Of a stretch of DNA of 64,000 bases, positions 27,877 to 35,454 are shown piece after piece (position 1 is the first letter of the stretch; every line of letters starts with the position of its first letter). The position numbers were made by a program, and so were the translations under genes. Below the pieces are notes generated by a model. It did no database searches. It was not told the DNA's origin and saw only the letters and a program-made list of their open reading frames with translations. This stretch comes from Micromonospora sp. NBC_00421. Its GTDB lineage: Bacteria > Actinomycetota > Actinomycetes > Mycobacteriales > Micromonosporaceae. Where the stretch lies: positions 3,662,001 through 3,726,000 of the forward strand of contig NZ_CP107929.1 in the NCBI RefSeq assembly GCF_036017915.1, given 5' to 3'.

Positions 27877-29223
27877 ATGTCCCTGCTCGTTTCCACGACC
27901 GCCGATCCGGGGCGGTTCCACTCCTTCGGGCCGCACCACATCGATGAGCTGGGGACCCGGTACGGATTGTCGGCCGACAATCTGCACGCGATCCGCACCA
28001 TTTCCCAGGTGCTGCCGTTCCGGGTCAACGAATACGTCCTGTCGCACCTGATCGACTGGGACCGCATCCCGGACGACCCGATCTTCCGGTTGGTGTTCCC
28101 GCAGCACGGCATGCTCGCCGCCGCCGACGAGCGGATCGTCGGCGACCTGCTGCGCGCCGGCGACCGCAAGGGGCTGCGCGGTGAGGTGGCCCGGATCCGG
28201 GCCGGGCTCAACCCGCACCCGTCCGGGCAGCAGCAGCACAACGTGCCGAGCCTGGACGGCCAGGAGCTGCCGGGCATGCAGCACAAGTACCGGGAGACGG
28301 TGCTCTACTTCCCGCAGCAGGGGCAGACCTGCCACGCGTACTGCACCTACTGCTTCCGATGGGCGCAGTTCGTCGGGGACGCCGACCTGCGGTTCGCCGC
28401 GCCCGGCCCGGAGCAGTTGGTGACCTACCTGCACCGGCACCCGGCGGTGACCGACGTGCTGGTCACCGGGGGCGATCCGATGATCATGTCGACGGAGCGG
28501 CTGCGCAGCCACGTGGAGCCGCTGCTGAAGGTGGACACCGTCCGCACCATCCGGTTCGGCACCAAGGCGGTCGCCTACTGGCCGTACCGGTTCGTCTCCG
28601 ACAGCGACGCCGACGACCTGCTGCGGCTGTTCGCGCAGGTGGTCGCGTCCGGCCGCAACGTCGCGGTGATGGCGCACTTCAGCCACCCCCGGGAACTGGC
28701 CACCGAGGTCGCCACCCGGGCCATCGCCCGGATCCGGTCGACCGGGGCGGTGGTCTACTGCCAGGCCCCGCTGATCCGGTACGTCAACGACGACGCCCGC
28801 GCCTGGAGCGAGATGTGGCGTGCCGAGCTGGCCGTCGGTGCGGTGCCCTACTACATGTTCGTCGAGCGGGACACCGGTCCCCGGGACTACTTCCAGGTGC
28901 CGCTGACCCGGGCCGCCGACATCTTCCGCACCGCGTACCAGGATCTGCCCGGCCTGGCCCGGACGGTGCGCGGGCCGGTCATGTCGGCGACCCCCGGCAA
29001 GGTGCTCGTCGACGGCGTCGAGCGGACCCCGGACGGCGACTTCTTCCAGCTCCGGTTGATCCAGGCCCGCGACCGGCGGCTGGTCGGCCGACCGTTCCGG
29101 GCCCGCTGGTCGGCCGACGCGGCCTGGCTGAGCGACCTGGAACTCGATCCGAGCGCCCCGGCGGACATCCTCGCCGCGGTCAGCCCCAGCACGGCCCGCC
29201 CCGGCGTGGCCGTCACCGCCTGA
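27877..29223 (+). CDS. KamA-family radical SAM aminomutase, probably glutamate 2,3-aminomutase type
   Basis: A 448-residue relative of lysine 2,3-aminomutase, expected to move an amino group from C2 to C3 using SAM, a 4Fe-4S cluster and PLP. Cluster ligands are Cys152, Cys156 and Cys159 (CHAYCTYC); TGGDP is at 197-201; Lys375 in ATPGK aligns with the PLP lysine. The two aspartates that hold the lysine side-chain amine (Asp293 and Asp330 in the clostridial enzyme) are Arg331 and, with a gapped alignment, Ser370. Known glutamate 2,3-aminomutase has Lys and Asn there, so an acidic substrate is likely. ATG 27877 follows GGAGG. It is the first gene of the starter operon and comparable to the incednine aminomutase. 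The substrate is inferred, not shown. Confidence 0.85.
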   Translation: MSLLVSTTADPGRFHSFGPHHIDELGTRYGLSADNLHAIRTISQVLPFRVNEYVLSHLIDWDRIPDDPIFRLVFPQHGMLAAADERIVGDLLRAGDRKGLRGEVARIRAGLNPHPSGQQQHNVPSLDGQELPGMQHKYRETVLYFPQQGQTCHAYCTYCFRWAQFVGDADLRFAAPGPEQLVTYLHRHPAVTDVLVTGGDPMIMSTERLRSHVEPLLKVDTVRTIRFGTKAVAYWPYRFVSDSDADDLLRLFAQVVASGRNVAVMAHFSHPRELATEVATRAIARIRSTGAVVYCQAPLIRYVNDDARAWSEMWRAELAVGAVPYYMFVERDTGPRDYFQVPLTRAADIFRTAYQDLPGLARTVRGPVMSATPGKVLVDGVERTPDGDFFQLRLIQARDRRLVGRPFRARWSADAAWLSDLELDPSAPADILAAVSPSTARPGVAVTA

Positions 29224-29252
29224 ACACGTACCCACCCCGAAGGGAGCTGGCC

Positions 29253-30509
29253 ATGGCCGGCCGGAAGATCTCGCCCAACCTCGCGCTCGACCAGTTGGTC
29301 GCGCAGCGGATCGCCGCCGGCGAGTCCATCGTGCACCTGGGCTTCGGCGAGTCCCGCCTGCCGGTGTTCCCGCCGCTGGCGCGGGCGCTGACCGAGGGCG
29401 CCGACCGCAACGCGTACGGGCCGGTGGTCGGTGACCCGGCCACCCGCGACGCGGTGGCCGGGTACTTCTCCCGCCGTCGGCTGCCCACCGAGGCTGACCA
29501 GGTGATCATCGCGCCGGGCAGCAAGCCGCTGCTGATGGCCCTGCAGTTGGTGGTCGGCGGGGACACCCTGGTCGCCGCCCCGAGCTGGGTGACCTACGCC
29601 CCGCAGGCCCGGTTGGCCGGCAAGACCGTGCTGGGGGTGCCGATCCCGGACTCCTGCGGTGGGGTGCCCGACCCGACGGCGCTGCGGGAGACGATCCACG
29701 CCGCCCGGGTGCTCGGTCACGACCCGCGCATCCTGGTGCTCACCTCGCCGGACAACCCGACCGGCACGCACGCCCCGGACGAGCTGGTCCGGGAGCTGTG
29801 CGCGATCGCCGAGGAGGAGGACCTGCTGATCGTCTCGGACGAGATCTACCGGGACATCCTGCACACCCCGGGGACCGACCTGCTCTCCCCGGCCGAGATC
29901 GCTCCCCGGCGGACCGTGGTGATCACCGGGTTGAGCAAGAACCTGGCCCTCGGCGGCTGGCGGATCGGGGCCGCCCGGTTCCCGGTCGGCGGGTGGGGCG
30001 GGCGGATCCGCGCCGACGTCGCCGCGGTGGCCAGCGAGATCTGGTCCACCCTGGCCGGACCGATGCAGTCGGTGGCCCGGTACGCCTTCGCCGAGCCGCC
30101 GGAGATCCGCGAGCGGCTGACCGAGGACGCCGCGCTGCACGGCGCGGTGGCCGGCGCGGTGCACCGGATCATGGTGGACGCGGGCGCCACCTGCCGGCCG
30201 CCGACCGGCGCGTTCTACGTCTACCCGGACTTCGCGCCGCTGCGCGAACCGCTGGCCGAGCAGGGCGTCACCGACGGTGCCACGTTGCAGCACTACCTGC
30301 TGGAGGAGCTGGGCGTCGCGGTGCTCTCCGGCCACCACTTCGGCGACCGGCCGGAGGCGCTGCGCTTCCGCGCCGCGACCAGCATGCTCTACGGCGACAC
30401 CCCCGAGCAGCAGCGGCAGACCCAGACCGCCGCCGACCCGCTGGCCGTGCCGCACGTCGCCGACGCGCTGGTCCGCATCGAGCAGGCCCTCGCCAAGCTC
30501 CCCCGGTGA
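29253..30509 (+). CDS. PLP-dependent aminotransferase-fold enzyme, possible beta-glutamate decarboxylase
   Basis: A 418-residue class I/II aminotransferase-fold protein. SPDNPTG (165-171), SDEIY (195-199), the PLP lysine Lys229 in GLSKNLALGG and GWRIG (235-239) are all present, and a conserved RFRAAT lies near the C-terminus where the carboxylate-binding arginine is expected. By sequence alone it could be an aminotransferase. Its place directly after the aminomutase suggests the step that turns beta-glutamate into 3-aminobutyrate, a beta-decarboxylation assigned to a PLP enzyme in incednine biosynthesis. The start has AGGGAG upstream, and the gap from the previous stop is 29 bp. Fold is firm, reaction is inferred. 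Confidence 0.82.
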   Translation: MAGRKISPNLALDQLVAQRIAAGESIVHLGFGESRLPVFPPLARALTEGADRNAYGPVVGDPATRDAVAGYFSRRRLPTEADQVIIAPGSKPLLMALQLVVGGDTLVAAPSWVTYAPQARLAGKTVLGVPIPDSCGGVPDPTALRETIHAARVLGHDPRILVLTSPDNPTGTHAPDELVRELCAIAEEEDLLIVSDEIYRDILHTPGTDLLSPAEIAPRRTVVITGLSKNLALGGWRIGAARFPVGGWGGRIRADVAAVASEIWSTLAGPMQSVARYAFAEPPEIRERLTEDAALHGAVAGAVHRIMVDAGATCRPPTGAFYVYPDFAPLREPLAEQGVTDGATLQHYLLEELGVAVLSGHHFGDRPEALRFRAATSMLYGDTPEQQRQTQTAADPLAVPHVADALVRIEQALAKLPR

Positions 30510-30576
30510 CCCCACCGCCCGGCTCCCCCGCCGACCGCGCCCGCGCCGGTCTGCCCCGACGACAAGGACGCCCCAG

Positions 30577-31506
30577 ATGACAAGCGCCATCGTCTTTCCC
30601 GGGATGGGTCCGTGCGACTTCGCCGACGTCGCGAAGTTCATGCTCATCGACCGGGACGCCCGCGAACTGCTCGCCGCCGCCAGCGACGCCCTGGAGTACG
30701 ACCTGTTCGCCAGCTACCGGGACAGCGACAGCGACTACTCCGAGTACGCCCAGGTCGCCTTCCTGGTCAACTGCGTGGCGCTGGCCCGCTGGGCGGAGCG
30801 GACCATGGACCTGCGTCCGGACCTGATCGCCGGGCCCAGCTTCGGTGGCAAGGCCGCCGCCGTGTTCAGCGGCGCGCTGGACTTCGCCGAGGCGGTCCGG
30901 ATGACCGCCCGGCTGTCCCGGATCGAGACGGAGTACTTCACCGCCGAGCAGCGGGGGGTGGTGACGATGTCGTTCGTCCGTACCCCGGCCGAGCGGCTGC
31001 GGGAGATCCTGGCCGAGCTGGACGAGGCCGGCGAGTGGTACGAGATCTCCTGCTACGTGGACACCGACTTCTGGATGGTGACCCTGCACGAGCGGCGCAC
31101 CGAGTGGTTGACGCAGCGGCTGCGGGCCGGCGGTGGACTGCCGCTGTACGTGATGGACCCGCCGCTGCACGCCGCCGCGTTCCAGCCGCTGCGCGACCGG
31201 GTGGAGGCGGAGCTGTTCGGGTCGCTGCACTTCACCGACCCGCAGATCCCGGTCGTCGCCGACCAGGACGGCACGGTACGCACCACCGCCGACGGCGTAC
31301 GGGCCATGCTGCTGGACGGGATCGTCACTCCGGTGCGCTGGCCGGAGGTGGTCGCCACGTTCCAACGGTCCGGGGTGGAGACGGTGCACGTCTGCGGACC
31401 GGACCGGTTGTGGGGCCGGGTCGGCGCCACCGTCCGCAACTTCCGGACCACCATCGTGGACCCGCGACGGGCGATGCGGCCGATCCGCCGCACCGTGGCC
31501 GCCTGA
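30577..31506 (+). CDS. VinK-like dipeptidyl acyltransferase (trans-loading AT)
   Basis: A 309-residue discrete acyltransferase-fold protein. It starts MTSAIVFPGMG, like AT domains; the nucleophile motif is GPSFG with Ser88, and the second catalytic residue is probably His198 in DPPLH. VinK of the vicenistatin pathway has this layout and moves a dipeptidyl group from a stand-alone ACP to the loading ACP of the PKS. PKS1 begins with exactly such an unaccompanied ACP, which supports the role. It lacks the GHS(I/Q)GE and HAFH/YASH signatures of malonyl or methylmalonyl ATs, so it is not a trans-AT for extender units. The RBS AAGGA lies before ATG 30577. Confidence 0.83.
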   Translation: MTSAIVFPGMGPCDFADVAKFMLIDRDARELLAAASDALEYDLFASYRDSDSDYSEYAQVAFLVNCVALARWAERTMDLRPDLIAGPSFGGKAAAVFSGALDFAEAVRMTARLSRIETEYFTAEQRGVVTMSFVRTPAERLREILAELDEAGEWYEISCYVDTDFWMVTLHERRTEWLTQRLRAGGGLPLYVMDPPLHAAAFQPLRDRVEAELFGSLHFTDPQIPVVADQDGTVRTTADGVRAMLLDGIVTPVRWPEVVATFQRSGVETVHVCGPDRLWGRVGATVRNFRTTIVDPRRAMRPIRRTVAA

Positions 31507-31531
31507 GCACCGGCAGAGCACGGAGGACGAG

Positions 31532-33076
31532 ATGACCCAGCACACCGACTACGCCCTGCACGGCCGGTTCCTCCAGGGGCTGGCCGCCGCGCCCCGGGCC
31601 ACCGCCCTGCACCTGCCCACCGGCCCGGTCAGCTACGAGCAGCTGCACGCCACCGCGCTGCGCTGGGCGGGGGCGCTGGCCGTCGGCCCGGACGGGCCAC
31701 CCCGGGTGGTCGGCATCCTGGCCGGCAAGACCCTGGAGTCGTACGCCGGGCTGCTCGCCACCCTGTACGTCGGCGCGACCGCCGTGCCGCTGCACCCTGA
31801 GTTCCCGGCGGCGCGGACCGCCGGAATGCTCACCGCGTGCGGGGTCTCCGTCCTGCTGCTCGACGACGCCGGGCTGGCGGTCCGGGCGGAGATGGGTGAC
31901 GCGGTGGCCGGGGTGCCGGTGTTCGCGCCGGTGGTCGACCCGCGCGGCAGCGGTGCCGGGCTGCGGCTGCCGGTGGCCTCGGCGACGCCGCTGGCCGCGC
32001 CCCGCCCCGCCGGCCCCGACGACGTGGCCTACGTGCTGTTCACCTCCGGCTCGACGGGGCGGCCCAAGGGGGTGCCGATCACCCACGGCAACCTGCGGCA
32101 CTACTTCTCGGTGCTGGACGACAGGTACGATTTCGGGCCCGACGACCGGTTCTCCCAGTCGTTCGACCTGAACTTCGACTGCGCGATGTTCGACCTGTTC
32201 TGCGCCTGGGGTGCCGGGGCGAGCGTGCATCCGGTGCCGCCTGTGGCCTACCGGGACGTGCCGAAGTTCGTCGCCGAGCGGGGCCTGACCGTGTGGTTCT
32301 CCACCCCCAGCGCGATCACCCTGGTCCGGCGGACCGACCGGCTGACCGCGGCGGCGATGCCGTCACTGCGGTGGAGTTTCTTCGCCGGGGAGGCGTTGCA
32401 CGCCGCCGACGCGGTGGACTGGCAGGCGGCGGCCCCCGGGTCGACCCTGGAGAACATCTACGGCCCCACCGAGCTGACCGTCACCATCACCGGGCACCGC
32501 TGGTCGCCGCAGACCTCGCCGGGGCTCTGCGTCAACGGCCTGGTCCCGATCGGCGCCCTGCACGACGGGCACGACGGGGTGCTGCTCGACGCCGACGGCG
32601 CCGCCAGCGAGGTGGAGGGCGAGCTCTGCATCACCGGCCCGCAGCTCACCCCCGGCTACCTCGATCCGGCCGACGACCAGGGCCGGTTCCTGGTCCGCGA
32701 CGGCCGACGCTGGTACCGCACCGGCGACCGGGTCCGGCGGCTGGAGAACAAGGAACTGATCTACCTGGGCCGGTTGGACTCCCAGGTGCAGGTGCACGGC
32801 TGGCGGGTGGAGCTGGCCGAGATCGAGCACGCGTTGCGCGACTGCCCCGGCATCGAGGACGCGGTCACCGTGGCCCGCGCCGCAGCCGGCGGCACCGAAC
32901 TGGTGGTCTTCTACACCGGGGAGCCGACCGCCCCGGCGGAGCTGGCCCGGCAGCTGCGGAAGATCCTGCCGAAGGGCATGCTGCCGCGCTCGTACCGGCA
33001 CCTGCCGGAGTTCCCGCTGAACTCCAACCGCAAGGTGGACCGCGCCCGGCTGGCCCGCGAGGCCGCCGAACACTGA
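31532..33076 (+). CDS. DltA/VinM-like amino acid adenylating ligase
   Basis: A 514-residue ANL-superfamily enzyme. The ATP loop is FTSGSTGRPKG (170-180), an aspartate that can bind the substrate amine is Asp212 in SFDLNFD, YGPTE follows, and the C-terminal catalytic lysine sits in NSNRKVD. The FD-rich region resembles D-alanyl carrier ligases. In the vicenistatin and incednine systems one such enzyme adds a protecting alpha-amino acid (alanine) to the beta-aminoacyl-ACP, and its position as last gene of the starter operon fits that job. The split of roles between this and the ligase at 33362 is a best guess. The RBS GGAGGA precedes ATG 31532, 25 bp after the previous stop. Confidence 0.8.
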   Translation: MTQHTDYALHGRFLQGLAAAPRATALHLPTGPVSYEQLHATALRWAGALAVGPDGPPRVVGILAGKTLESYAGLLATLYVGATAVPLHPEFPAARTAGMLTACGVSVLLLDDAGLAVRAEMGDAVAGVPVFAPVVDPRGSGAGLRLPVASATPLAAPRPAGPDDVAYVLFTSGSTGRPKGVPITHGNLRHYFSVLDDRYDFGPDDRFSQSFDLNFDCAMFDLFCAWGAGASVHPVPPVAYRDVPKFVAERGLTVWFSTPSAITLVRRTDRLTAAAMPSLRWSFFAGEALHAADAVDWQAAAPGSTLENIYGPTELTVTITGHRWSPQTSPGLCVNGLVPIGALHDGHDGVLLDADGAASEVEGELCITGPQLTPGYLDPADDQGRFLVRDGRRWYRTGDRVRRLENKELIYLGRLDSQVQVHGWRVELAEIEHALRDCPGIEDAVTVARAAAGGTELVVFYTGEPTAPAELARQLRKILPKGMLPRSYRHLPEFPLNSNRKVDRARLAREAAEH

Positions 33077-33156
33077 CCAGCCCGCTCCGGCCACCGCGGA
33101 AGCCCCGCGCCGGAACCCCGCTCCCGGGAACCCCGCGCCGGAAGCCCCATGATCGA

Positions 33157-33218
33157 CACAGTTTCGTTGTTGTAGTGGTATCCGAACGGTCCGATGCCAC
33201 TACAACAACGAAACTGTG
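33157..33218. repeat. AT-rich perfect 22-bp inverted repeat (palindromic element)
   Basis: The left arm 33157-33178 and right arm 33197-33218 are exact reverse complements over 22 bp, starting CACAGTTTCG and ending CGAAACTGTG. Pairing can continue inward by a G-U wobble and three more pairs, leaving a 10-nt loop. The arms are only about 45 percent GC, very unlike the surroundings. It lies between two convergent ligase genes, and a separate GC-rich terminator stands next to it, so it may be a dispersed element as well as a terminator. Confidence 0.85.
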
Positions 33219-33260
33219 CGCCCGAGAACCCGGGGCGGGGCTCGGCGTCAGCAGACGGAA

Positions 33261-33299
33261 CCCCTGGCCGGTCCCCCTCCTGAAGGGACCGGCCAGGGG
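33261..33299. terminator. Bidirectional terminator between the two ligase genes
   Basis: Perfect 15-bp arms (33261-33275 with 33285-33299) enclose a 9-nt loop; a short T-run follows on the plus strand. It lies between the stops at 33076 and 33362. Confidence 0.8.
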
Positions 33300-33332
33300 C
33301 CGTTTCGGGGCGCGGGGCCAGCCCTTCGCGGA

Positions 33333-33360
33333 GCCGACCCAGCGGGGCCGACCCAGCGGG
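33333..33360. repeat. Tandem 14-bp repeat beside the second ligase stop
   Basis: GCCGACCCAGCGGG occurs twice head to tail at 33333-33346 and 33347-33360, directly next to the stop codon of the minus-strand ligase (33362). Nothing else is seen in this part of the interval. Confidence 0.75.
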
Positions 33361-33361
33361 G

Positions 33362-34957
33362 TCAGGCTTGCGTGGGTTGCCCGGCGCGGGCGGCGAGGGC
33401 GCGGCGGTCGACCTTGCCGTTGGCGTTGACCGGCAGCTCGTCGAGGACCCGCACCTGTTGCGGCACCATGTAGTCGGGCAGCGCCTCCAGGCAGAACGCG
33501 CCCAGTTCCATCTCCTCCACGCCGGTGACGCCCTCGTCGAGCACCACGAACACGGCGAGCACCGGGTCCTTGCCCTCCTGGGGCAGCATCAGCGCGGCGG
33601 CCCCGGCGATGCCCGGGAAGTCCCGGACCCGACGCTCCACCTCACCCAGCTCGACCCGGTTGCCGCGGACCTTGACCAGAGAGTCGACCCGGCCGATGAA
33701 GTACAACTCCCCGCCCTCGCCCCGGTACGCCAGGTCTCCGGTGCGGAAGACGACCTGACCGGTGGCCGGGTTGAGCGGGTCGGGGACCAGCGCGGCGGCG
33801 GTGGCCTCCGGGTCGTTCCAGTAGCCGTGGAACAGGGCGGCGCTGCGCAGGTGGATCTGCCCGACGGTCCCCGGGGAGTCGACCGGCCGGCCGTCCTCGT
33901 CGATCAGCAGCATCTCCGCGCCCGGGTGGGCGTGCCCGATGGAGATCCGGTCGACGTCGTCGGGCAGCGGGTTCGGCACGTCGGTGAACGACGCGGCGAT
34001 GGACTCGCTGCTGCCGAAGCAGTTGACCACCCGGGCGTGCGGCAGGGCGCGTTGCAGCTCGCGCATCTCCGGCAGGGGGAAGTTCTCACCGGAGTAGAGC
34101 ACCCCGCGGATCTGCTCGCCGAGCGCGGCCAGCCCGGCGAACTCGTGCCGCAGCACCCCCCGCCAGATCGACGGGACCCCGTTGACCTGGGTGGCGCCGC
34201 CGTCGGCGAGGAACTGCACGAAGCGGCGCGGCCAGCGCAGCAGCGCGCGGGGCACCGGCACCACGGCCGCGCCGCTGCCCAGCGCCAGCCCGATGTCGAG
34301 CAGCGAGAAGTCGAACTGCAGCGGCGAGGTGGTGGCGACCCGGTCCTCGGCGGAGACGATGCCGTGCCGCAGCATGCCCCGGAAGAAGGCGAGCACCCCC
34401 CGGTGGCTCATCACCACGCCCTTCGGGCGGCCGGTGGTGCCGGACGTGAAGATCATGTAGGCCGGGTCGGTGGGCACCAGTTCCCGGCGGTGCCGGGTAC
34501 GCGGCGCGGGCGTCCGCTCGACCTGGATGCCGTCCGGGCCGAACCGGGCGGTCCCCATCGGCGCGGGTACCCCCTCCCGGCGTCCGTCGACGGGTTGCAG
34601 GTGCAGCGCCGCGGCGGTGCTCTCGGCGATCAGCGCGAGCCGCTGGGCCGGCGTCTCCGGGCTGACCGGGATGAAGGTCAGACCCAGCGAGGAACAGGCC
34701 AGGAACACGGCGATCGCGGTCGGGGAGGTGTCCGACTCCAGGATCACCCGGTCGCCGATGTCCAGGCCGAGTTCGTCGAGGGCGGCGGCGTAACCGTCCA
34801 CACGCTGGGCAAGCTGACGGTATGAGATGGAGCCGACCTCGCCGCCGACGACCTGGATGACGGCCGGCTTGTCGGGCGTCAGCCGGGCGCCCGCCAACAG
34901 GAACTCGTGCAACGTCTCCACCGAGGCGTGCGTGCGCGCGAAGTTCTCTCGACTCAT
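33362..34957 (-). CDS. VinN/IdnL1-like beta-amino acid adenylating ligase
   Basis: A 531-residue stand-alone adenylation enzyme that should activate the beta-amino acid starter and load it on the free ACP. FTSGTTGRPKG is at 170-180; Asp216 in LQFDFSLLD is placed to hold the amino group; the A5 region reads NCFGSSESIA instead of the common YGPTE; the catalytic lysine is in NANGKVDRR. ATG 34957 is chosen by alignment to the family; the longer frame to 35014 encodes a Gly/Arg-rich stretch with no RBS. The -10-like TACGCT ends 6 nt before this ATG and no Shine-Dalgarno is present, so the mRNA is probably leaderless. It is divergent from the ACP gene. Assignment as the beta-amino acid enzyme is inferred. 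Confidence 0.82.
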   Translation of the reverse strand: MSRENFARTHASVETLHEFLLAGARLTPDKPAVIQVVGGEVGSISYRQLAQRVDGYAAALDELGLDIGDRVILESDTSPTAIAVFLACSSLGLTFIPVSPETPAQRLALIAESTAAALHLQPVDGRREGVPAPMGTARFGPDGIQVERTPAPRTRHRRELVPTDPAYMIFTSGTTGRPKGVVMSHRGVLAFFRGMLRHGIVSAEDRVATTSPLQFDFSLLDIGLALGSGAAVVPVPRALLRWPRRFVQFLADGGATQVNGVPSIWRGVLRHEFAGLAALGEQIRGVLYSGENFPLPEMRELQRALPHARVVNCFGSSESIAASFTDVPNPLPDDVDRISIGHAHPGAEMLLIDEDGRPVDSPGTVGQIHLRSAALFHGYWNDPEATAAALVPDPLNPATGQVVFRTGDLAYRGEGGELYFIGRVDSLVKVRGNRVELGEVERRVRDFPGIAGAAALMLPQEGKDPVLAVFVVLDEGVTGVEEMELGAFCLEALPDYMVPQQVRVLDELPVNANGKVDRRALAARAGQPTQA

Positions 34958-34963
34958 GGCCGG

Positions 34964-35020
34964 AGCGTAGCGGCGACCCCGGCCGCCCCCACCCGCATCG
35001 ACCCCCCTAACCATCCCTTA
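34964..35020 (-). promoter_or_regulatory. Leaderless promoter of the second ligase with TAAGGG/TTAGGGG boxes
   Basis: On the minus strand TAAGGG (35020-35015) and TTAGGGG (35010-35004) are in direct repeat about 10 bp apart. A -10-like TACGCT is at 34969-34964, 34 bp after the second box, and the ATG follows after only six bases. No -35 match is visible, as expected for an activator-dependent promoter. Confidence 0.5.
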
Positions 35021-35053
35021 CCCGGCTCCGCCGGGGACCGGAAGATTGTCGGG

Positions 35054-35083
35054 TCGTCACCGCAGGGCAGCCGTTGTTAGCGT
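35054..35083 (+). promoter_or_regulatory. Putative ACP promoter
   Basis: A -10-like TAGCGT at 35078-35083, the same hexamer as upstream of the starter operon, is preceded by a weak TCGTCA (35054-35059) at an 18-bp spacing. The ACP start lies 32 bp downstream with a good RBS. Confidence 0.4.
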
Positions 35084-35115
35084 TTTCCCACCCTGCACCG
35101 GAAGGAATCGCGGAC

Positions 35116-35370
35116 ATGTGGGATCAACGGTTCGAGGCCATCCTGCGCCAGCACCTGCCCTTCCTCGACCCCGAGGAGCCCCTGCTGGCCGGCACCAGCC
35201 TGCGCGACTCGGGCCTGGACTCCCTCGCCATGGTCGAGCTGCTGGCCACCCTGGAGAGCGAGTACGCCGTGCGGTTCGTCGACGAGGCGATGTCGATGGA
35301 GACGTTCGCCACCCCGCACACGCTGTGGAGCGTGCTGAACGACATGCGCGGTGCTCCCGCTCCCGTGTGA
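35116..35370 (+). CDS. Stand-alone acyl carrier protein (VinL-like)
   Basis: An 84-residue carrier protein. The phosphopantetheine site is Ser36 in GLDSLAMVEL. In macrolactam pathways such a free ACP carries the beta-aminoacyl and then the dipeptidyl group between the two ligases and the VinK-like transferase before transfer to the PKS. ATG 35116 has GGAAGGA upstream; a longer frame to 35074 would cover the promoter. It is divergent from the second ligase, with boxes and promoters for both in 34958-35115, and followed by a strong terminator. Confidence 0.9.
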   Translation: MWDQRFEAILRQHLPFLDPEEPLLAGTSLRDSGLDSLAMVELLATLESEYAVRFVDEAMSMETFATPHTLWSVLNDMRGAPAPV

Positions 35371-35389
35371 GCAGCCGGCGTACGACGAG

Positions 35390-35418
35390 GTGCCCGTGAC
35401 CGGGTCGGTCACGGGCAC
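35390..35418 (+). terminator. Terminator of the ACP gene
   Basis: Perfect 12-bp arms GTGCCCGTGACC and GGTCACGGGCAC with a 5-nt loop, followed by TTT. It starts 20 bp after the ACP stop. Confidence 0.85.
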
Positions 35419-35425
35419 TTTCCGT

Positions 35426-35446
35426 GCCCGGCCCGGCGGGCCGGGC
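35426..35446 (-). terminator. Terminator of the aldo/keto reductase gene
   Basis: GCCCGGCCC and GGGCCGGGC form a 9-bp stem with a 3-nt loop, 9 bp after the reductase stop on the minus strand. It stands back to back with the ACP terminator. Confidence 0.65.
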
Positions 35447-35454
35447 AGCGGCGG

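Noticed and set aside
27877..29223. Simple lysine 2,3-aminomutase call
   Set aside because: The two aspartates that bind the lysine side chain are not conserved (Arg and Ser), so lysine is unlikely.
27574..29235. Minus-strand frame opposite the radical SAM gene
   Set aside because: No recognisable domain; the plus strand has CxxxCxxC, TGGDP and a good RBS.
28359..29252. N-terminal extension of the PLP enzyme frame
   Set aside because: It overlaps the aminomutase gene almost entirely; ATG 29253 has its own RBS and the family N-terminus.
30577..31506. Trans-acting malonyl-CoA acyltransferase
   Set aside because: The extender-unit signatures GHS(I/Q)GE and HAFH/YASH are missing; GPSFG and the starter-operon context fit the VinK type. 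All PKS modules also have their own AT.
35046..35399. Alternative plus-strand frame over the free ACP
   Set aside because: It lacks a carrier-protein motif; the frame starting 35116 has GLDSLAMVEL and an RBS.
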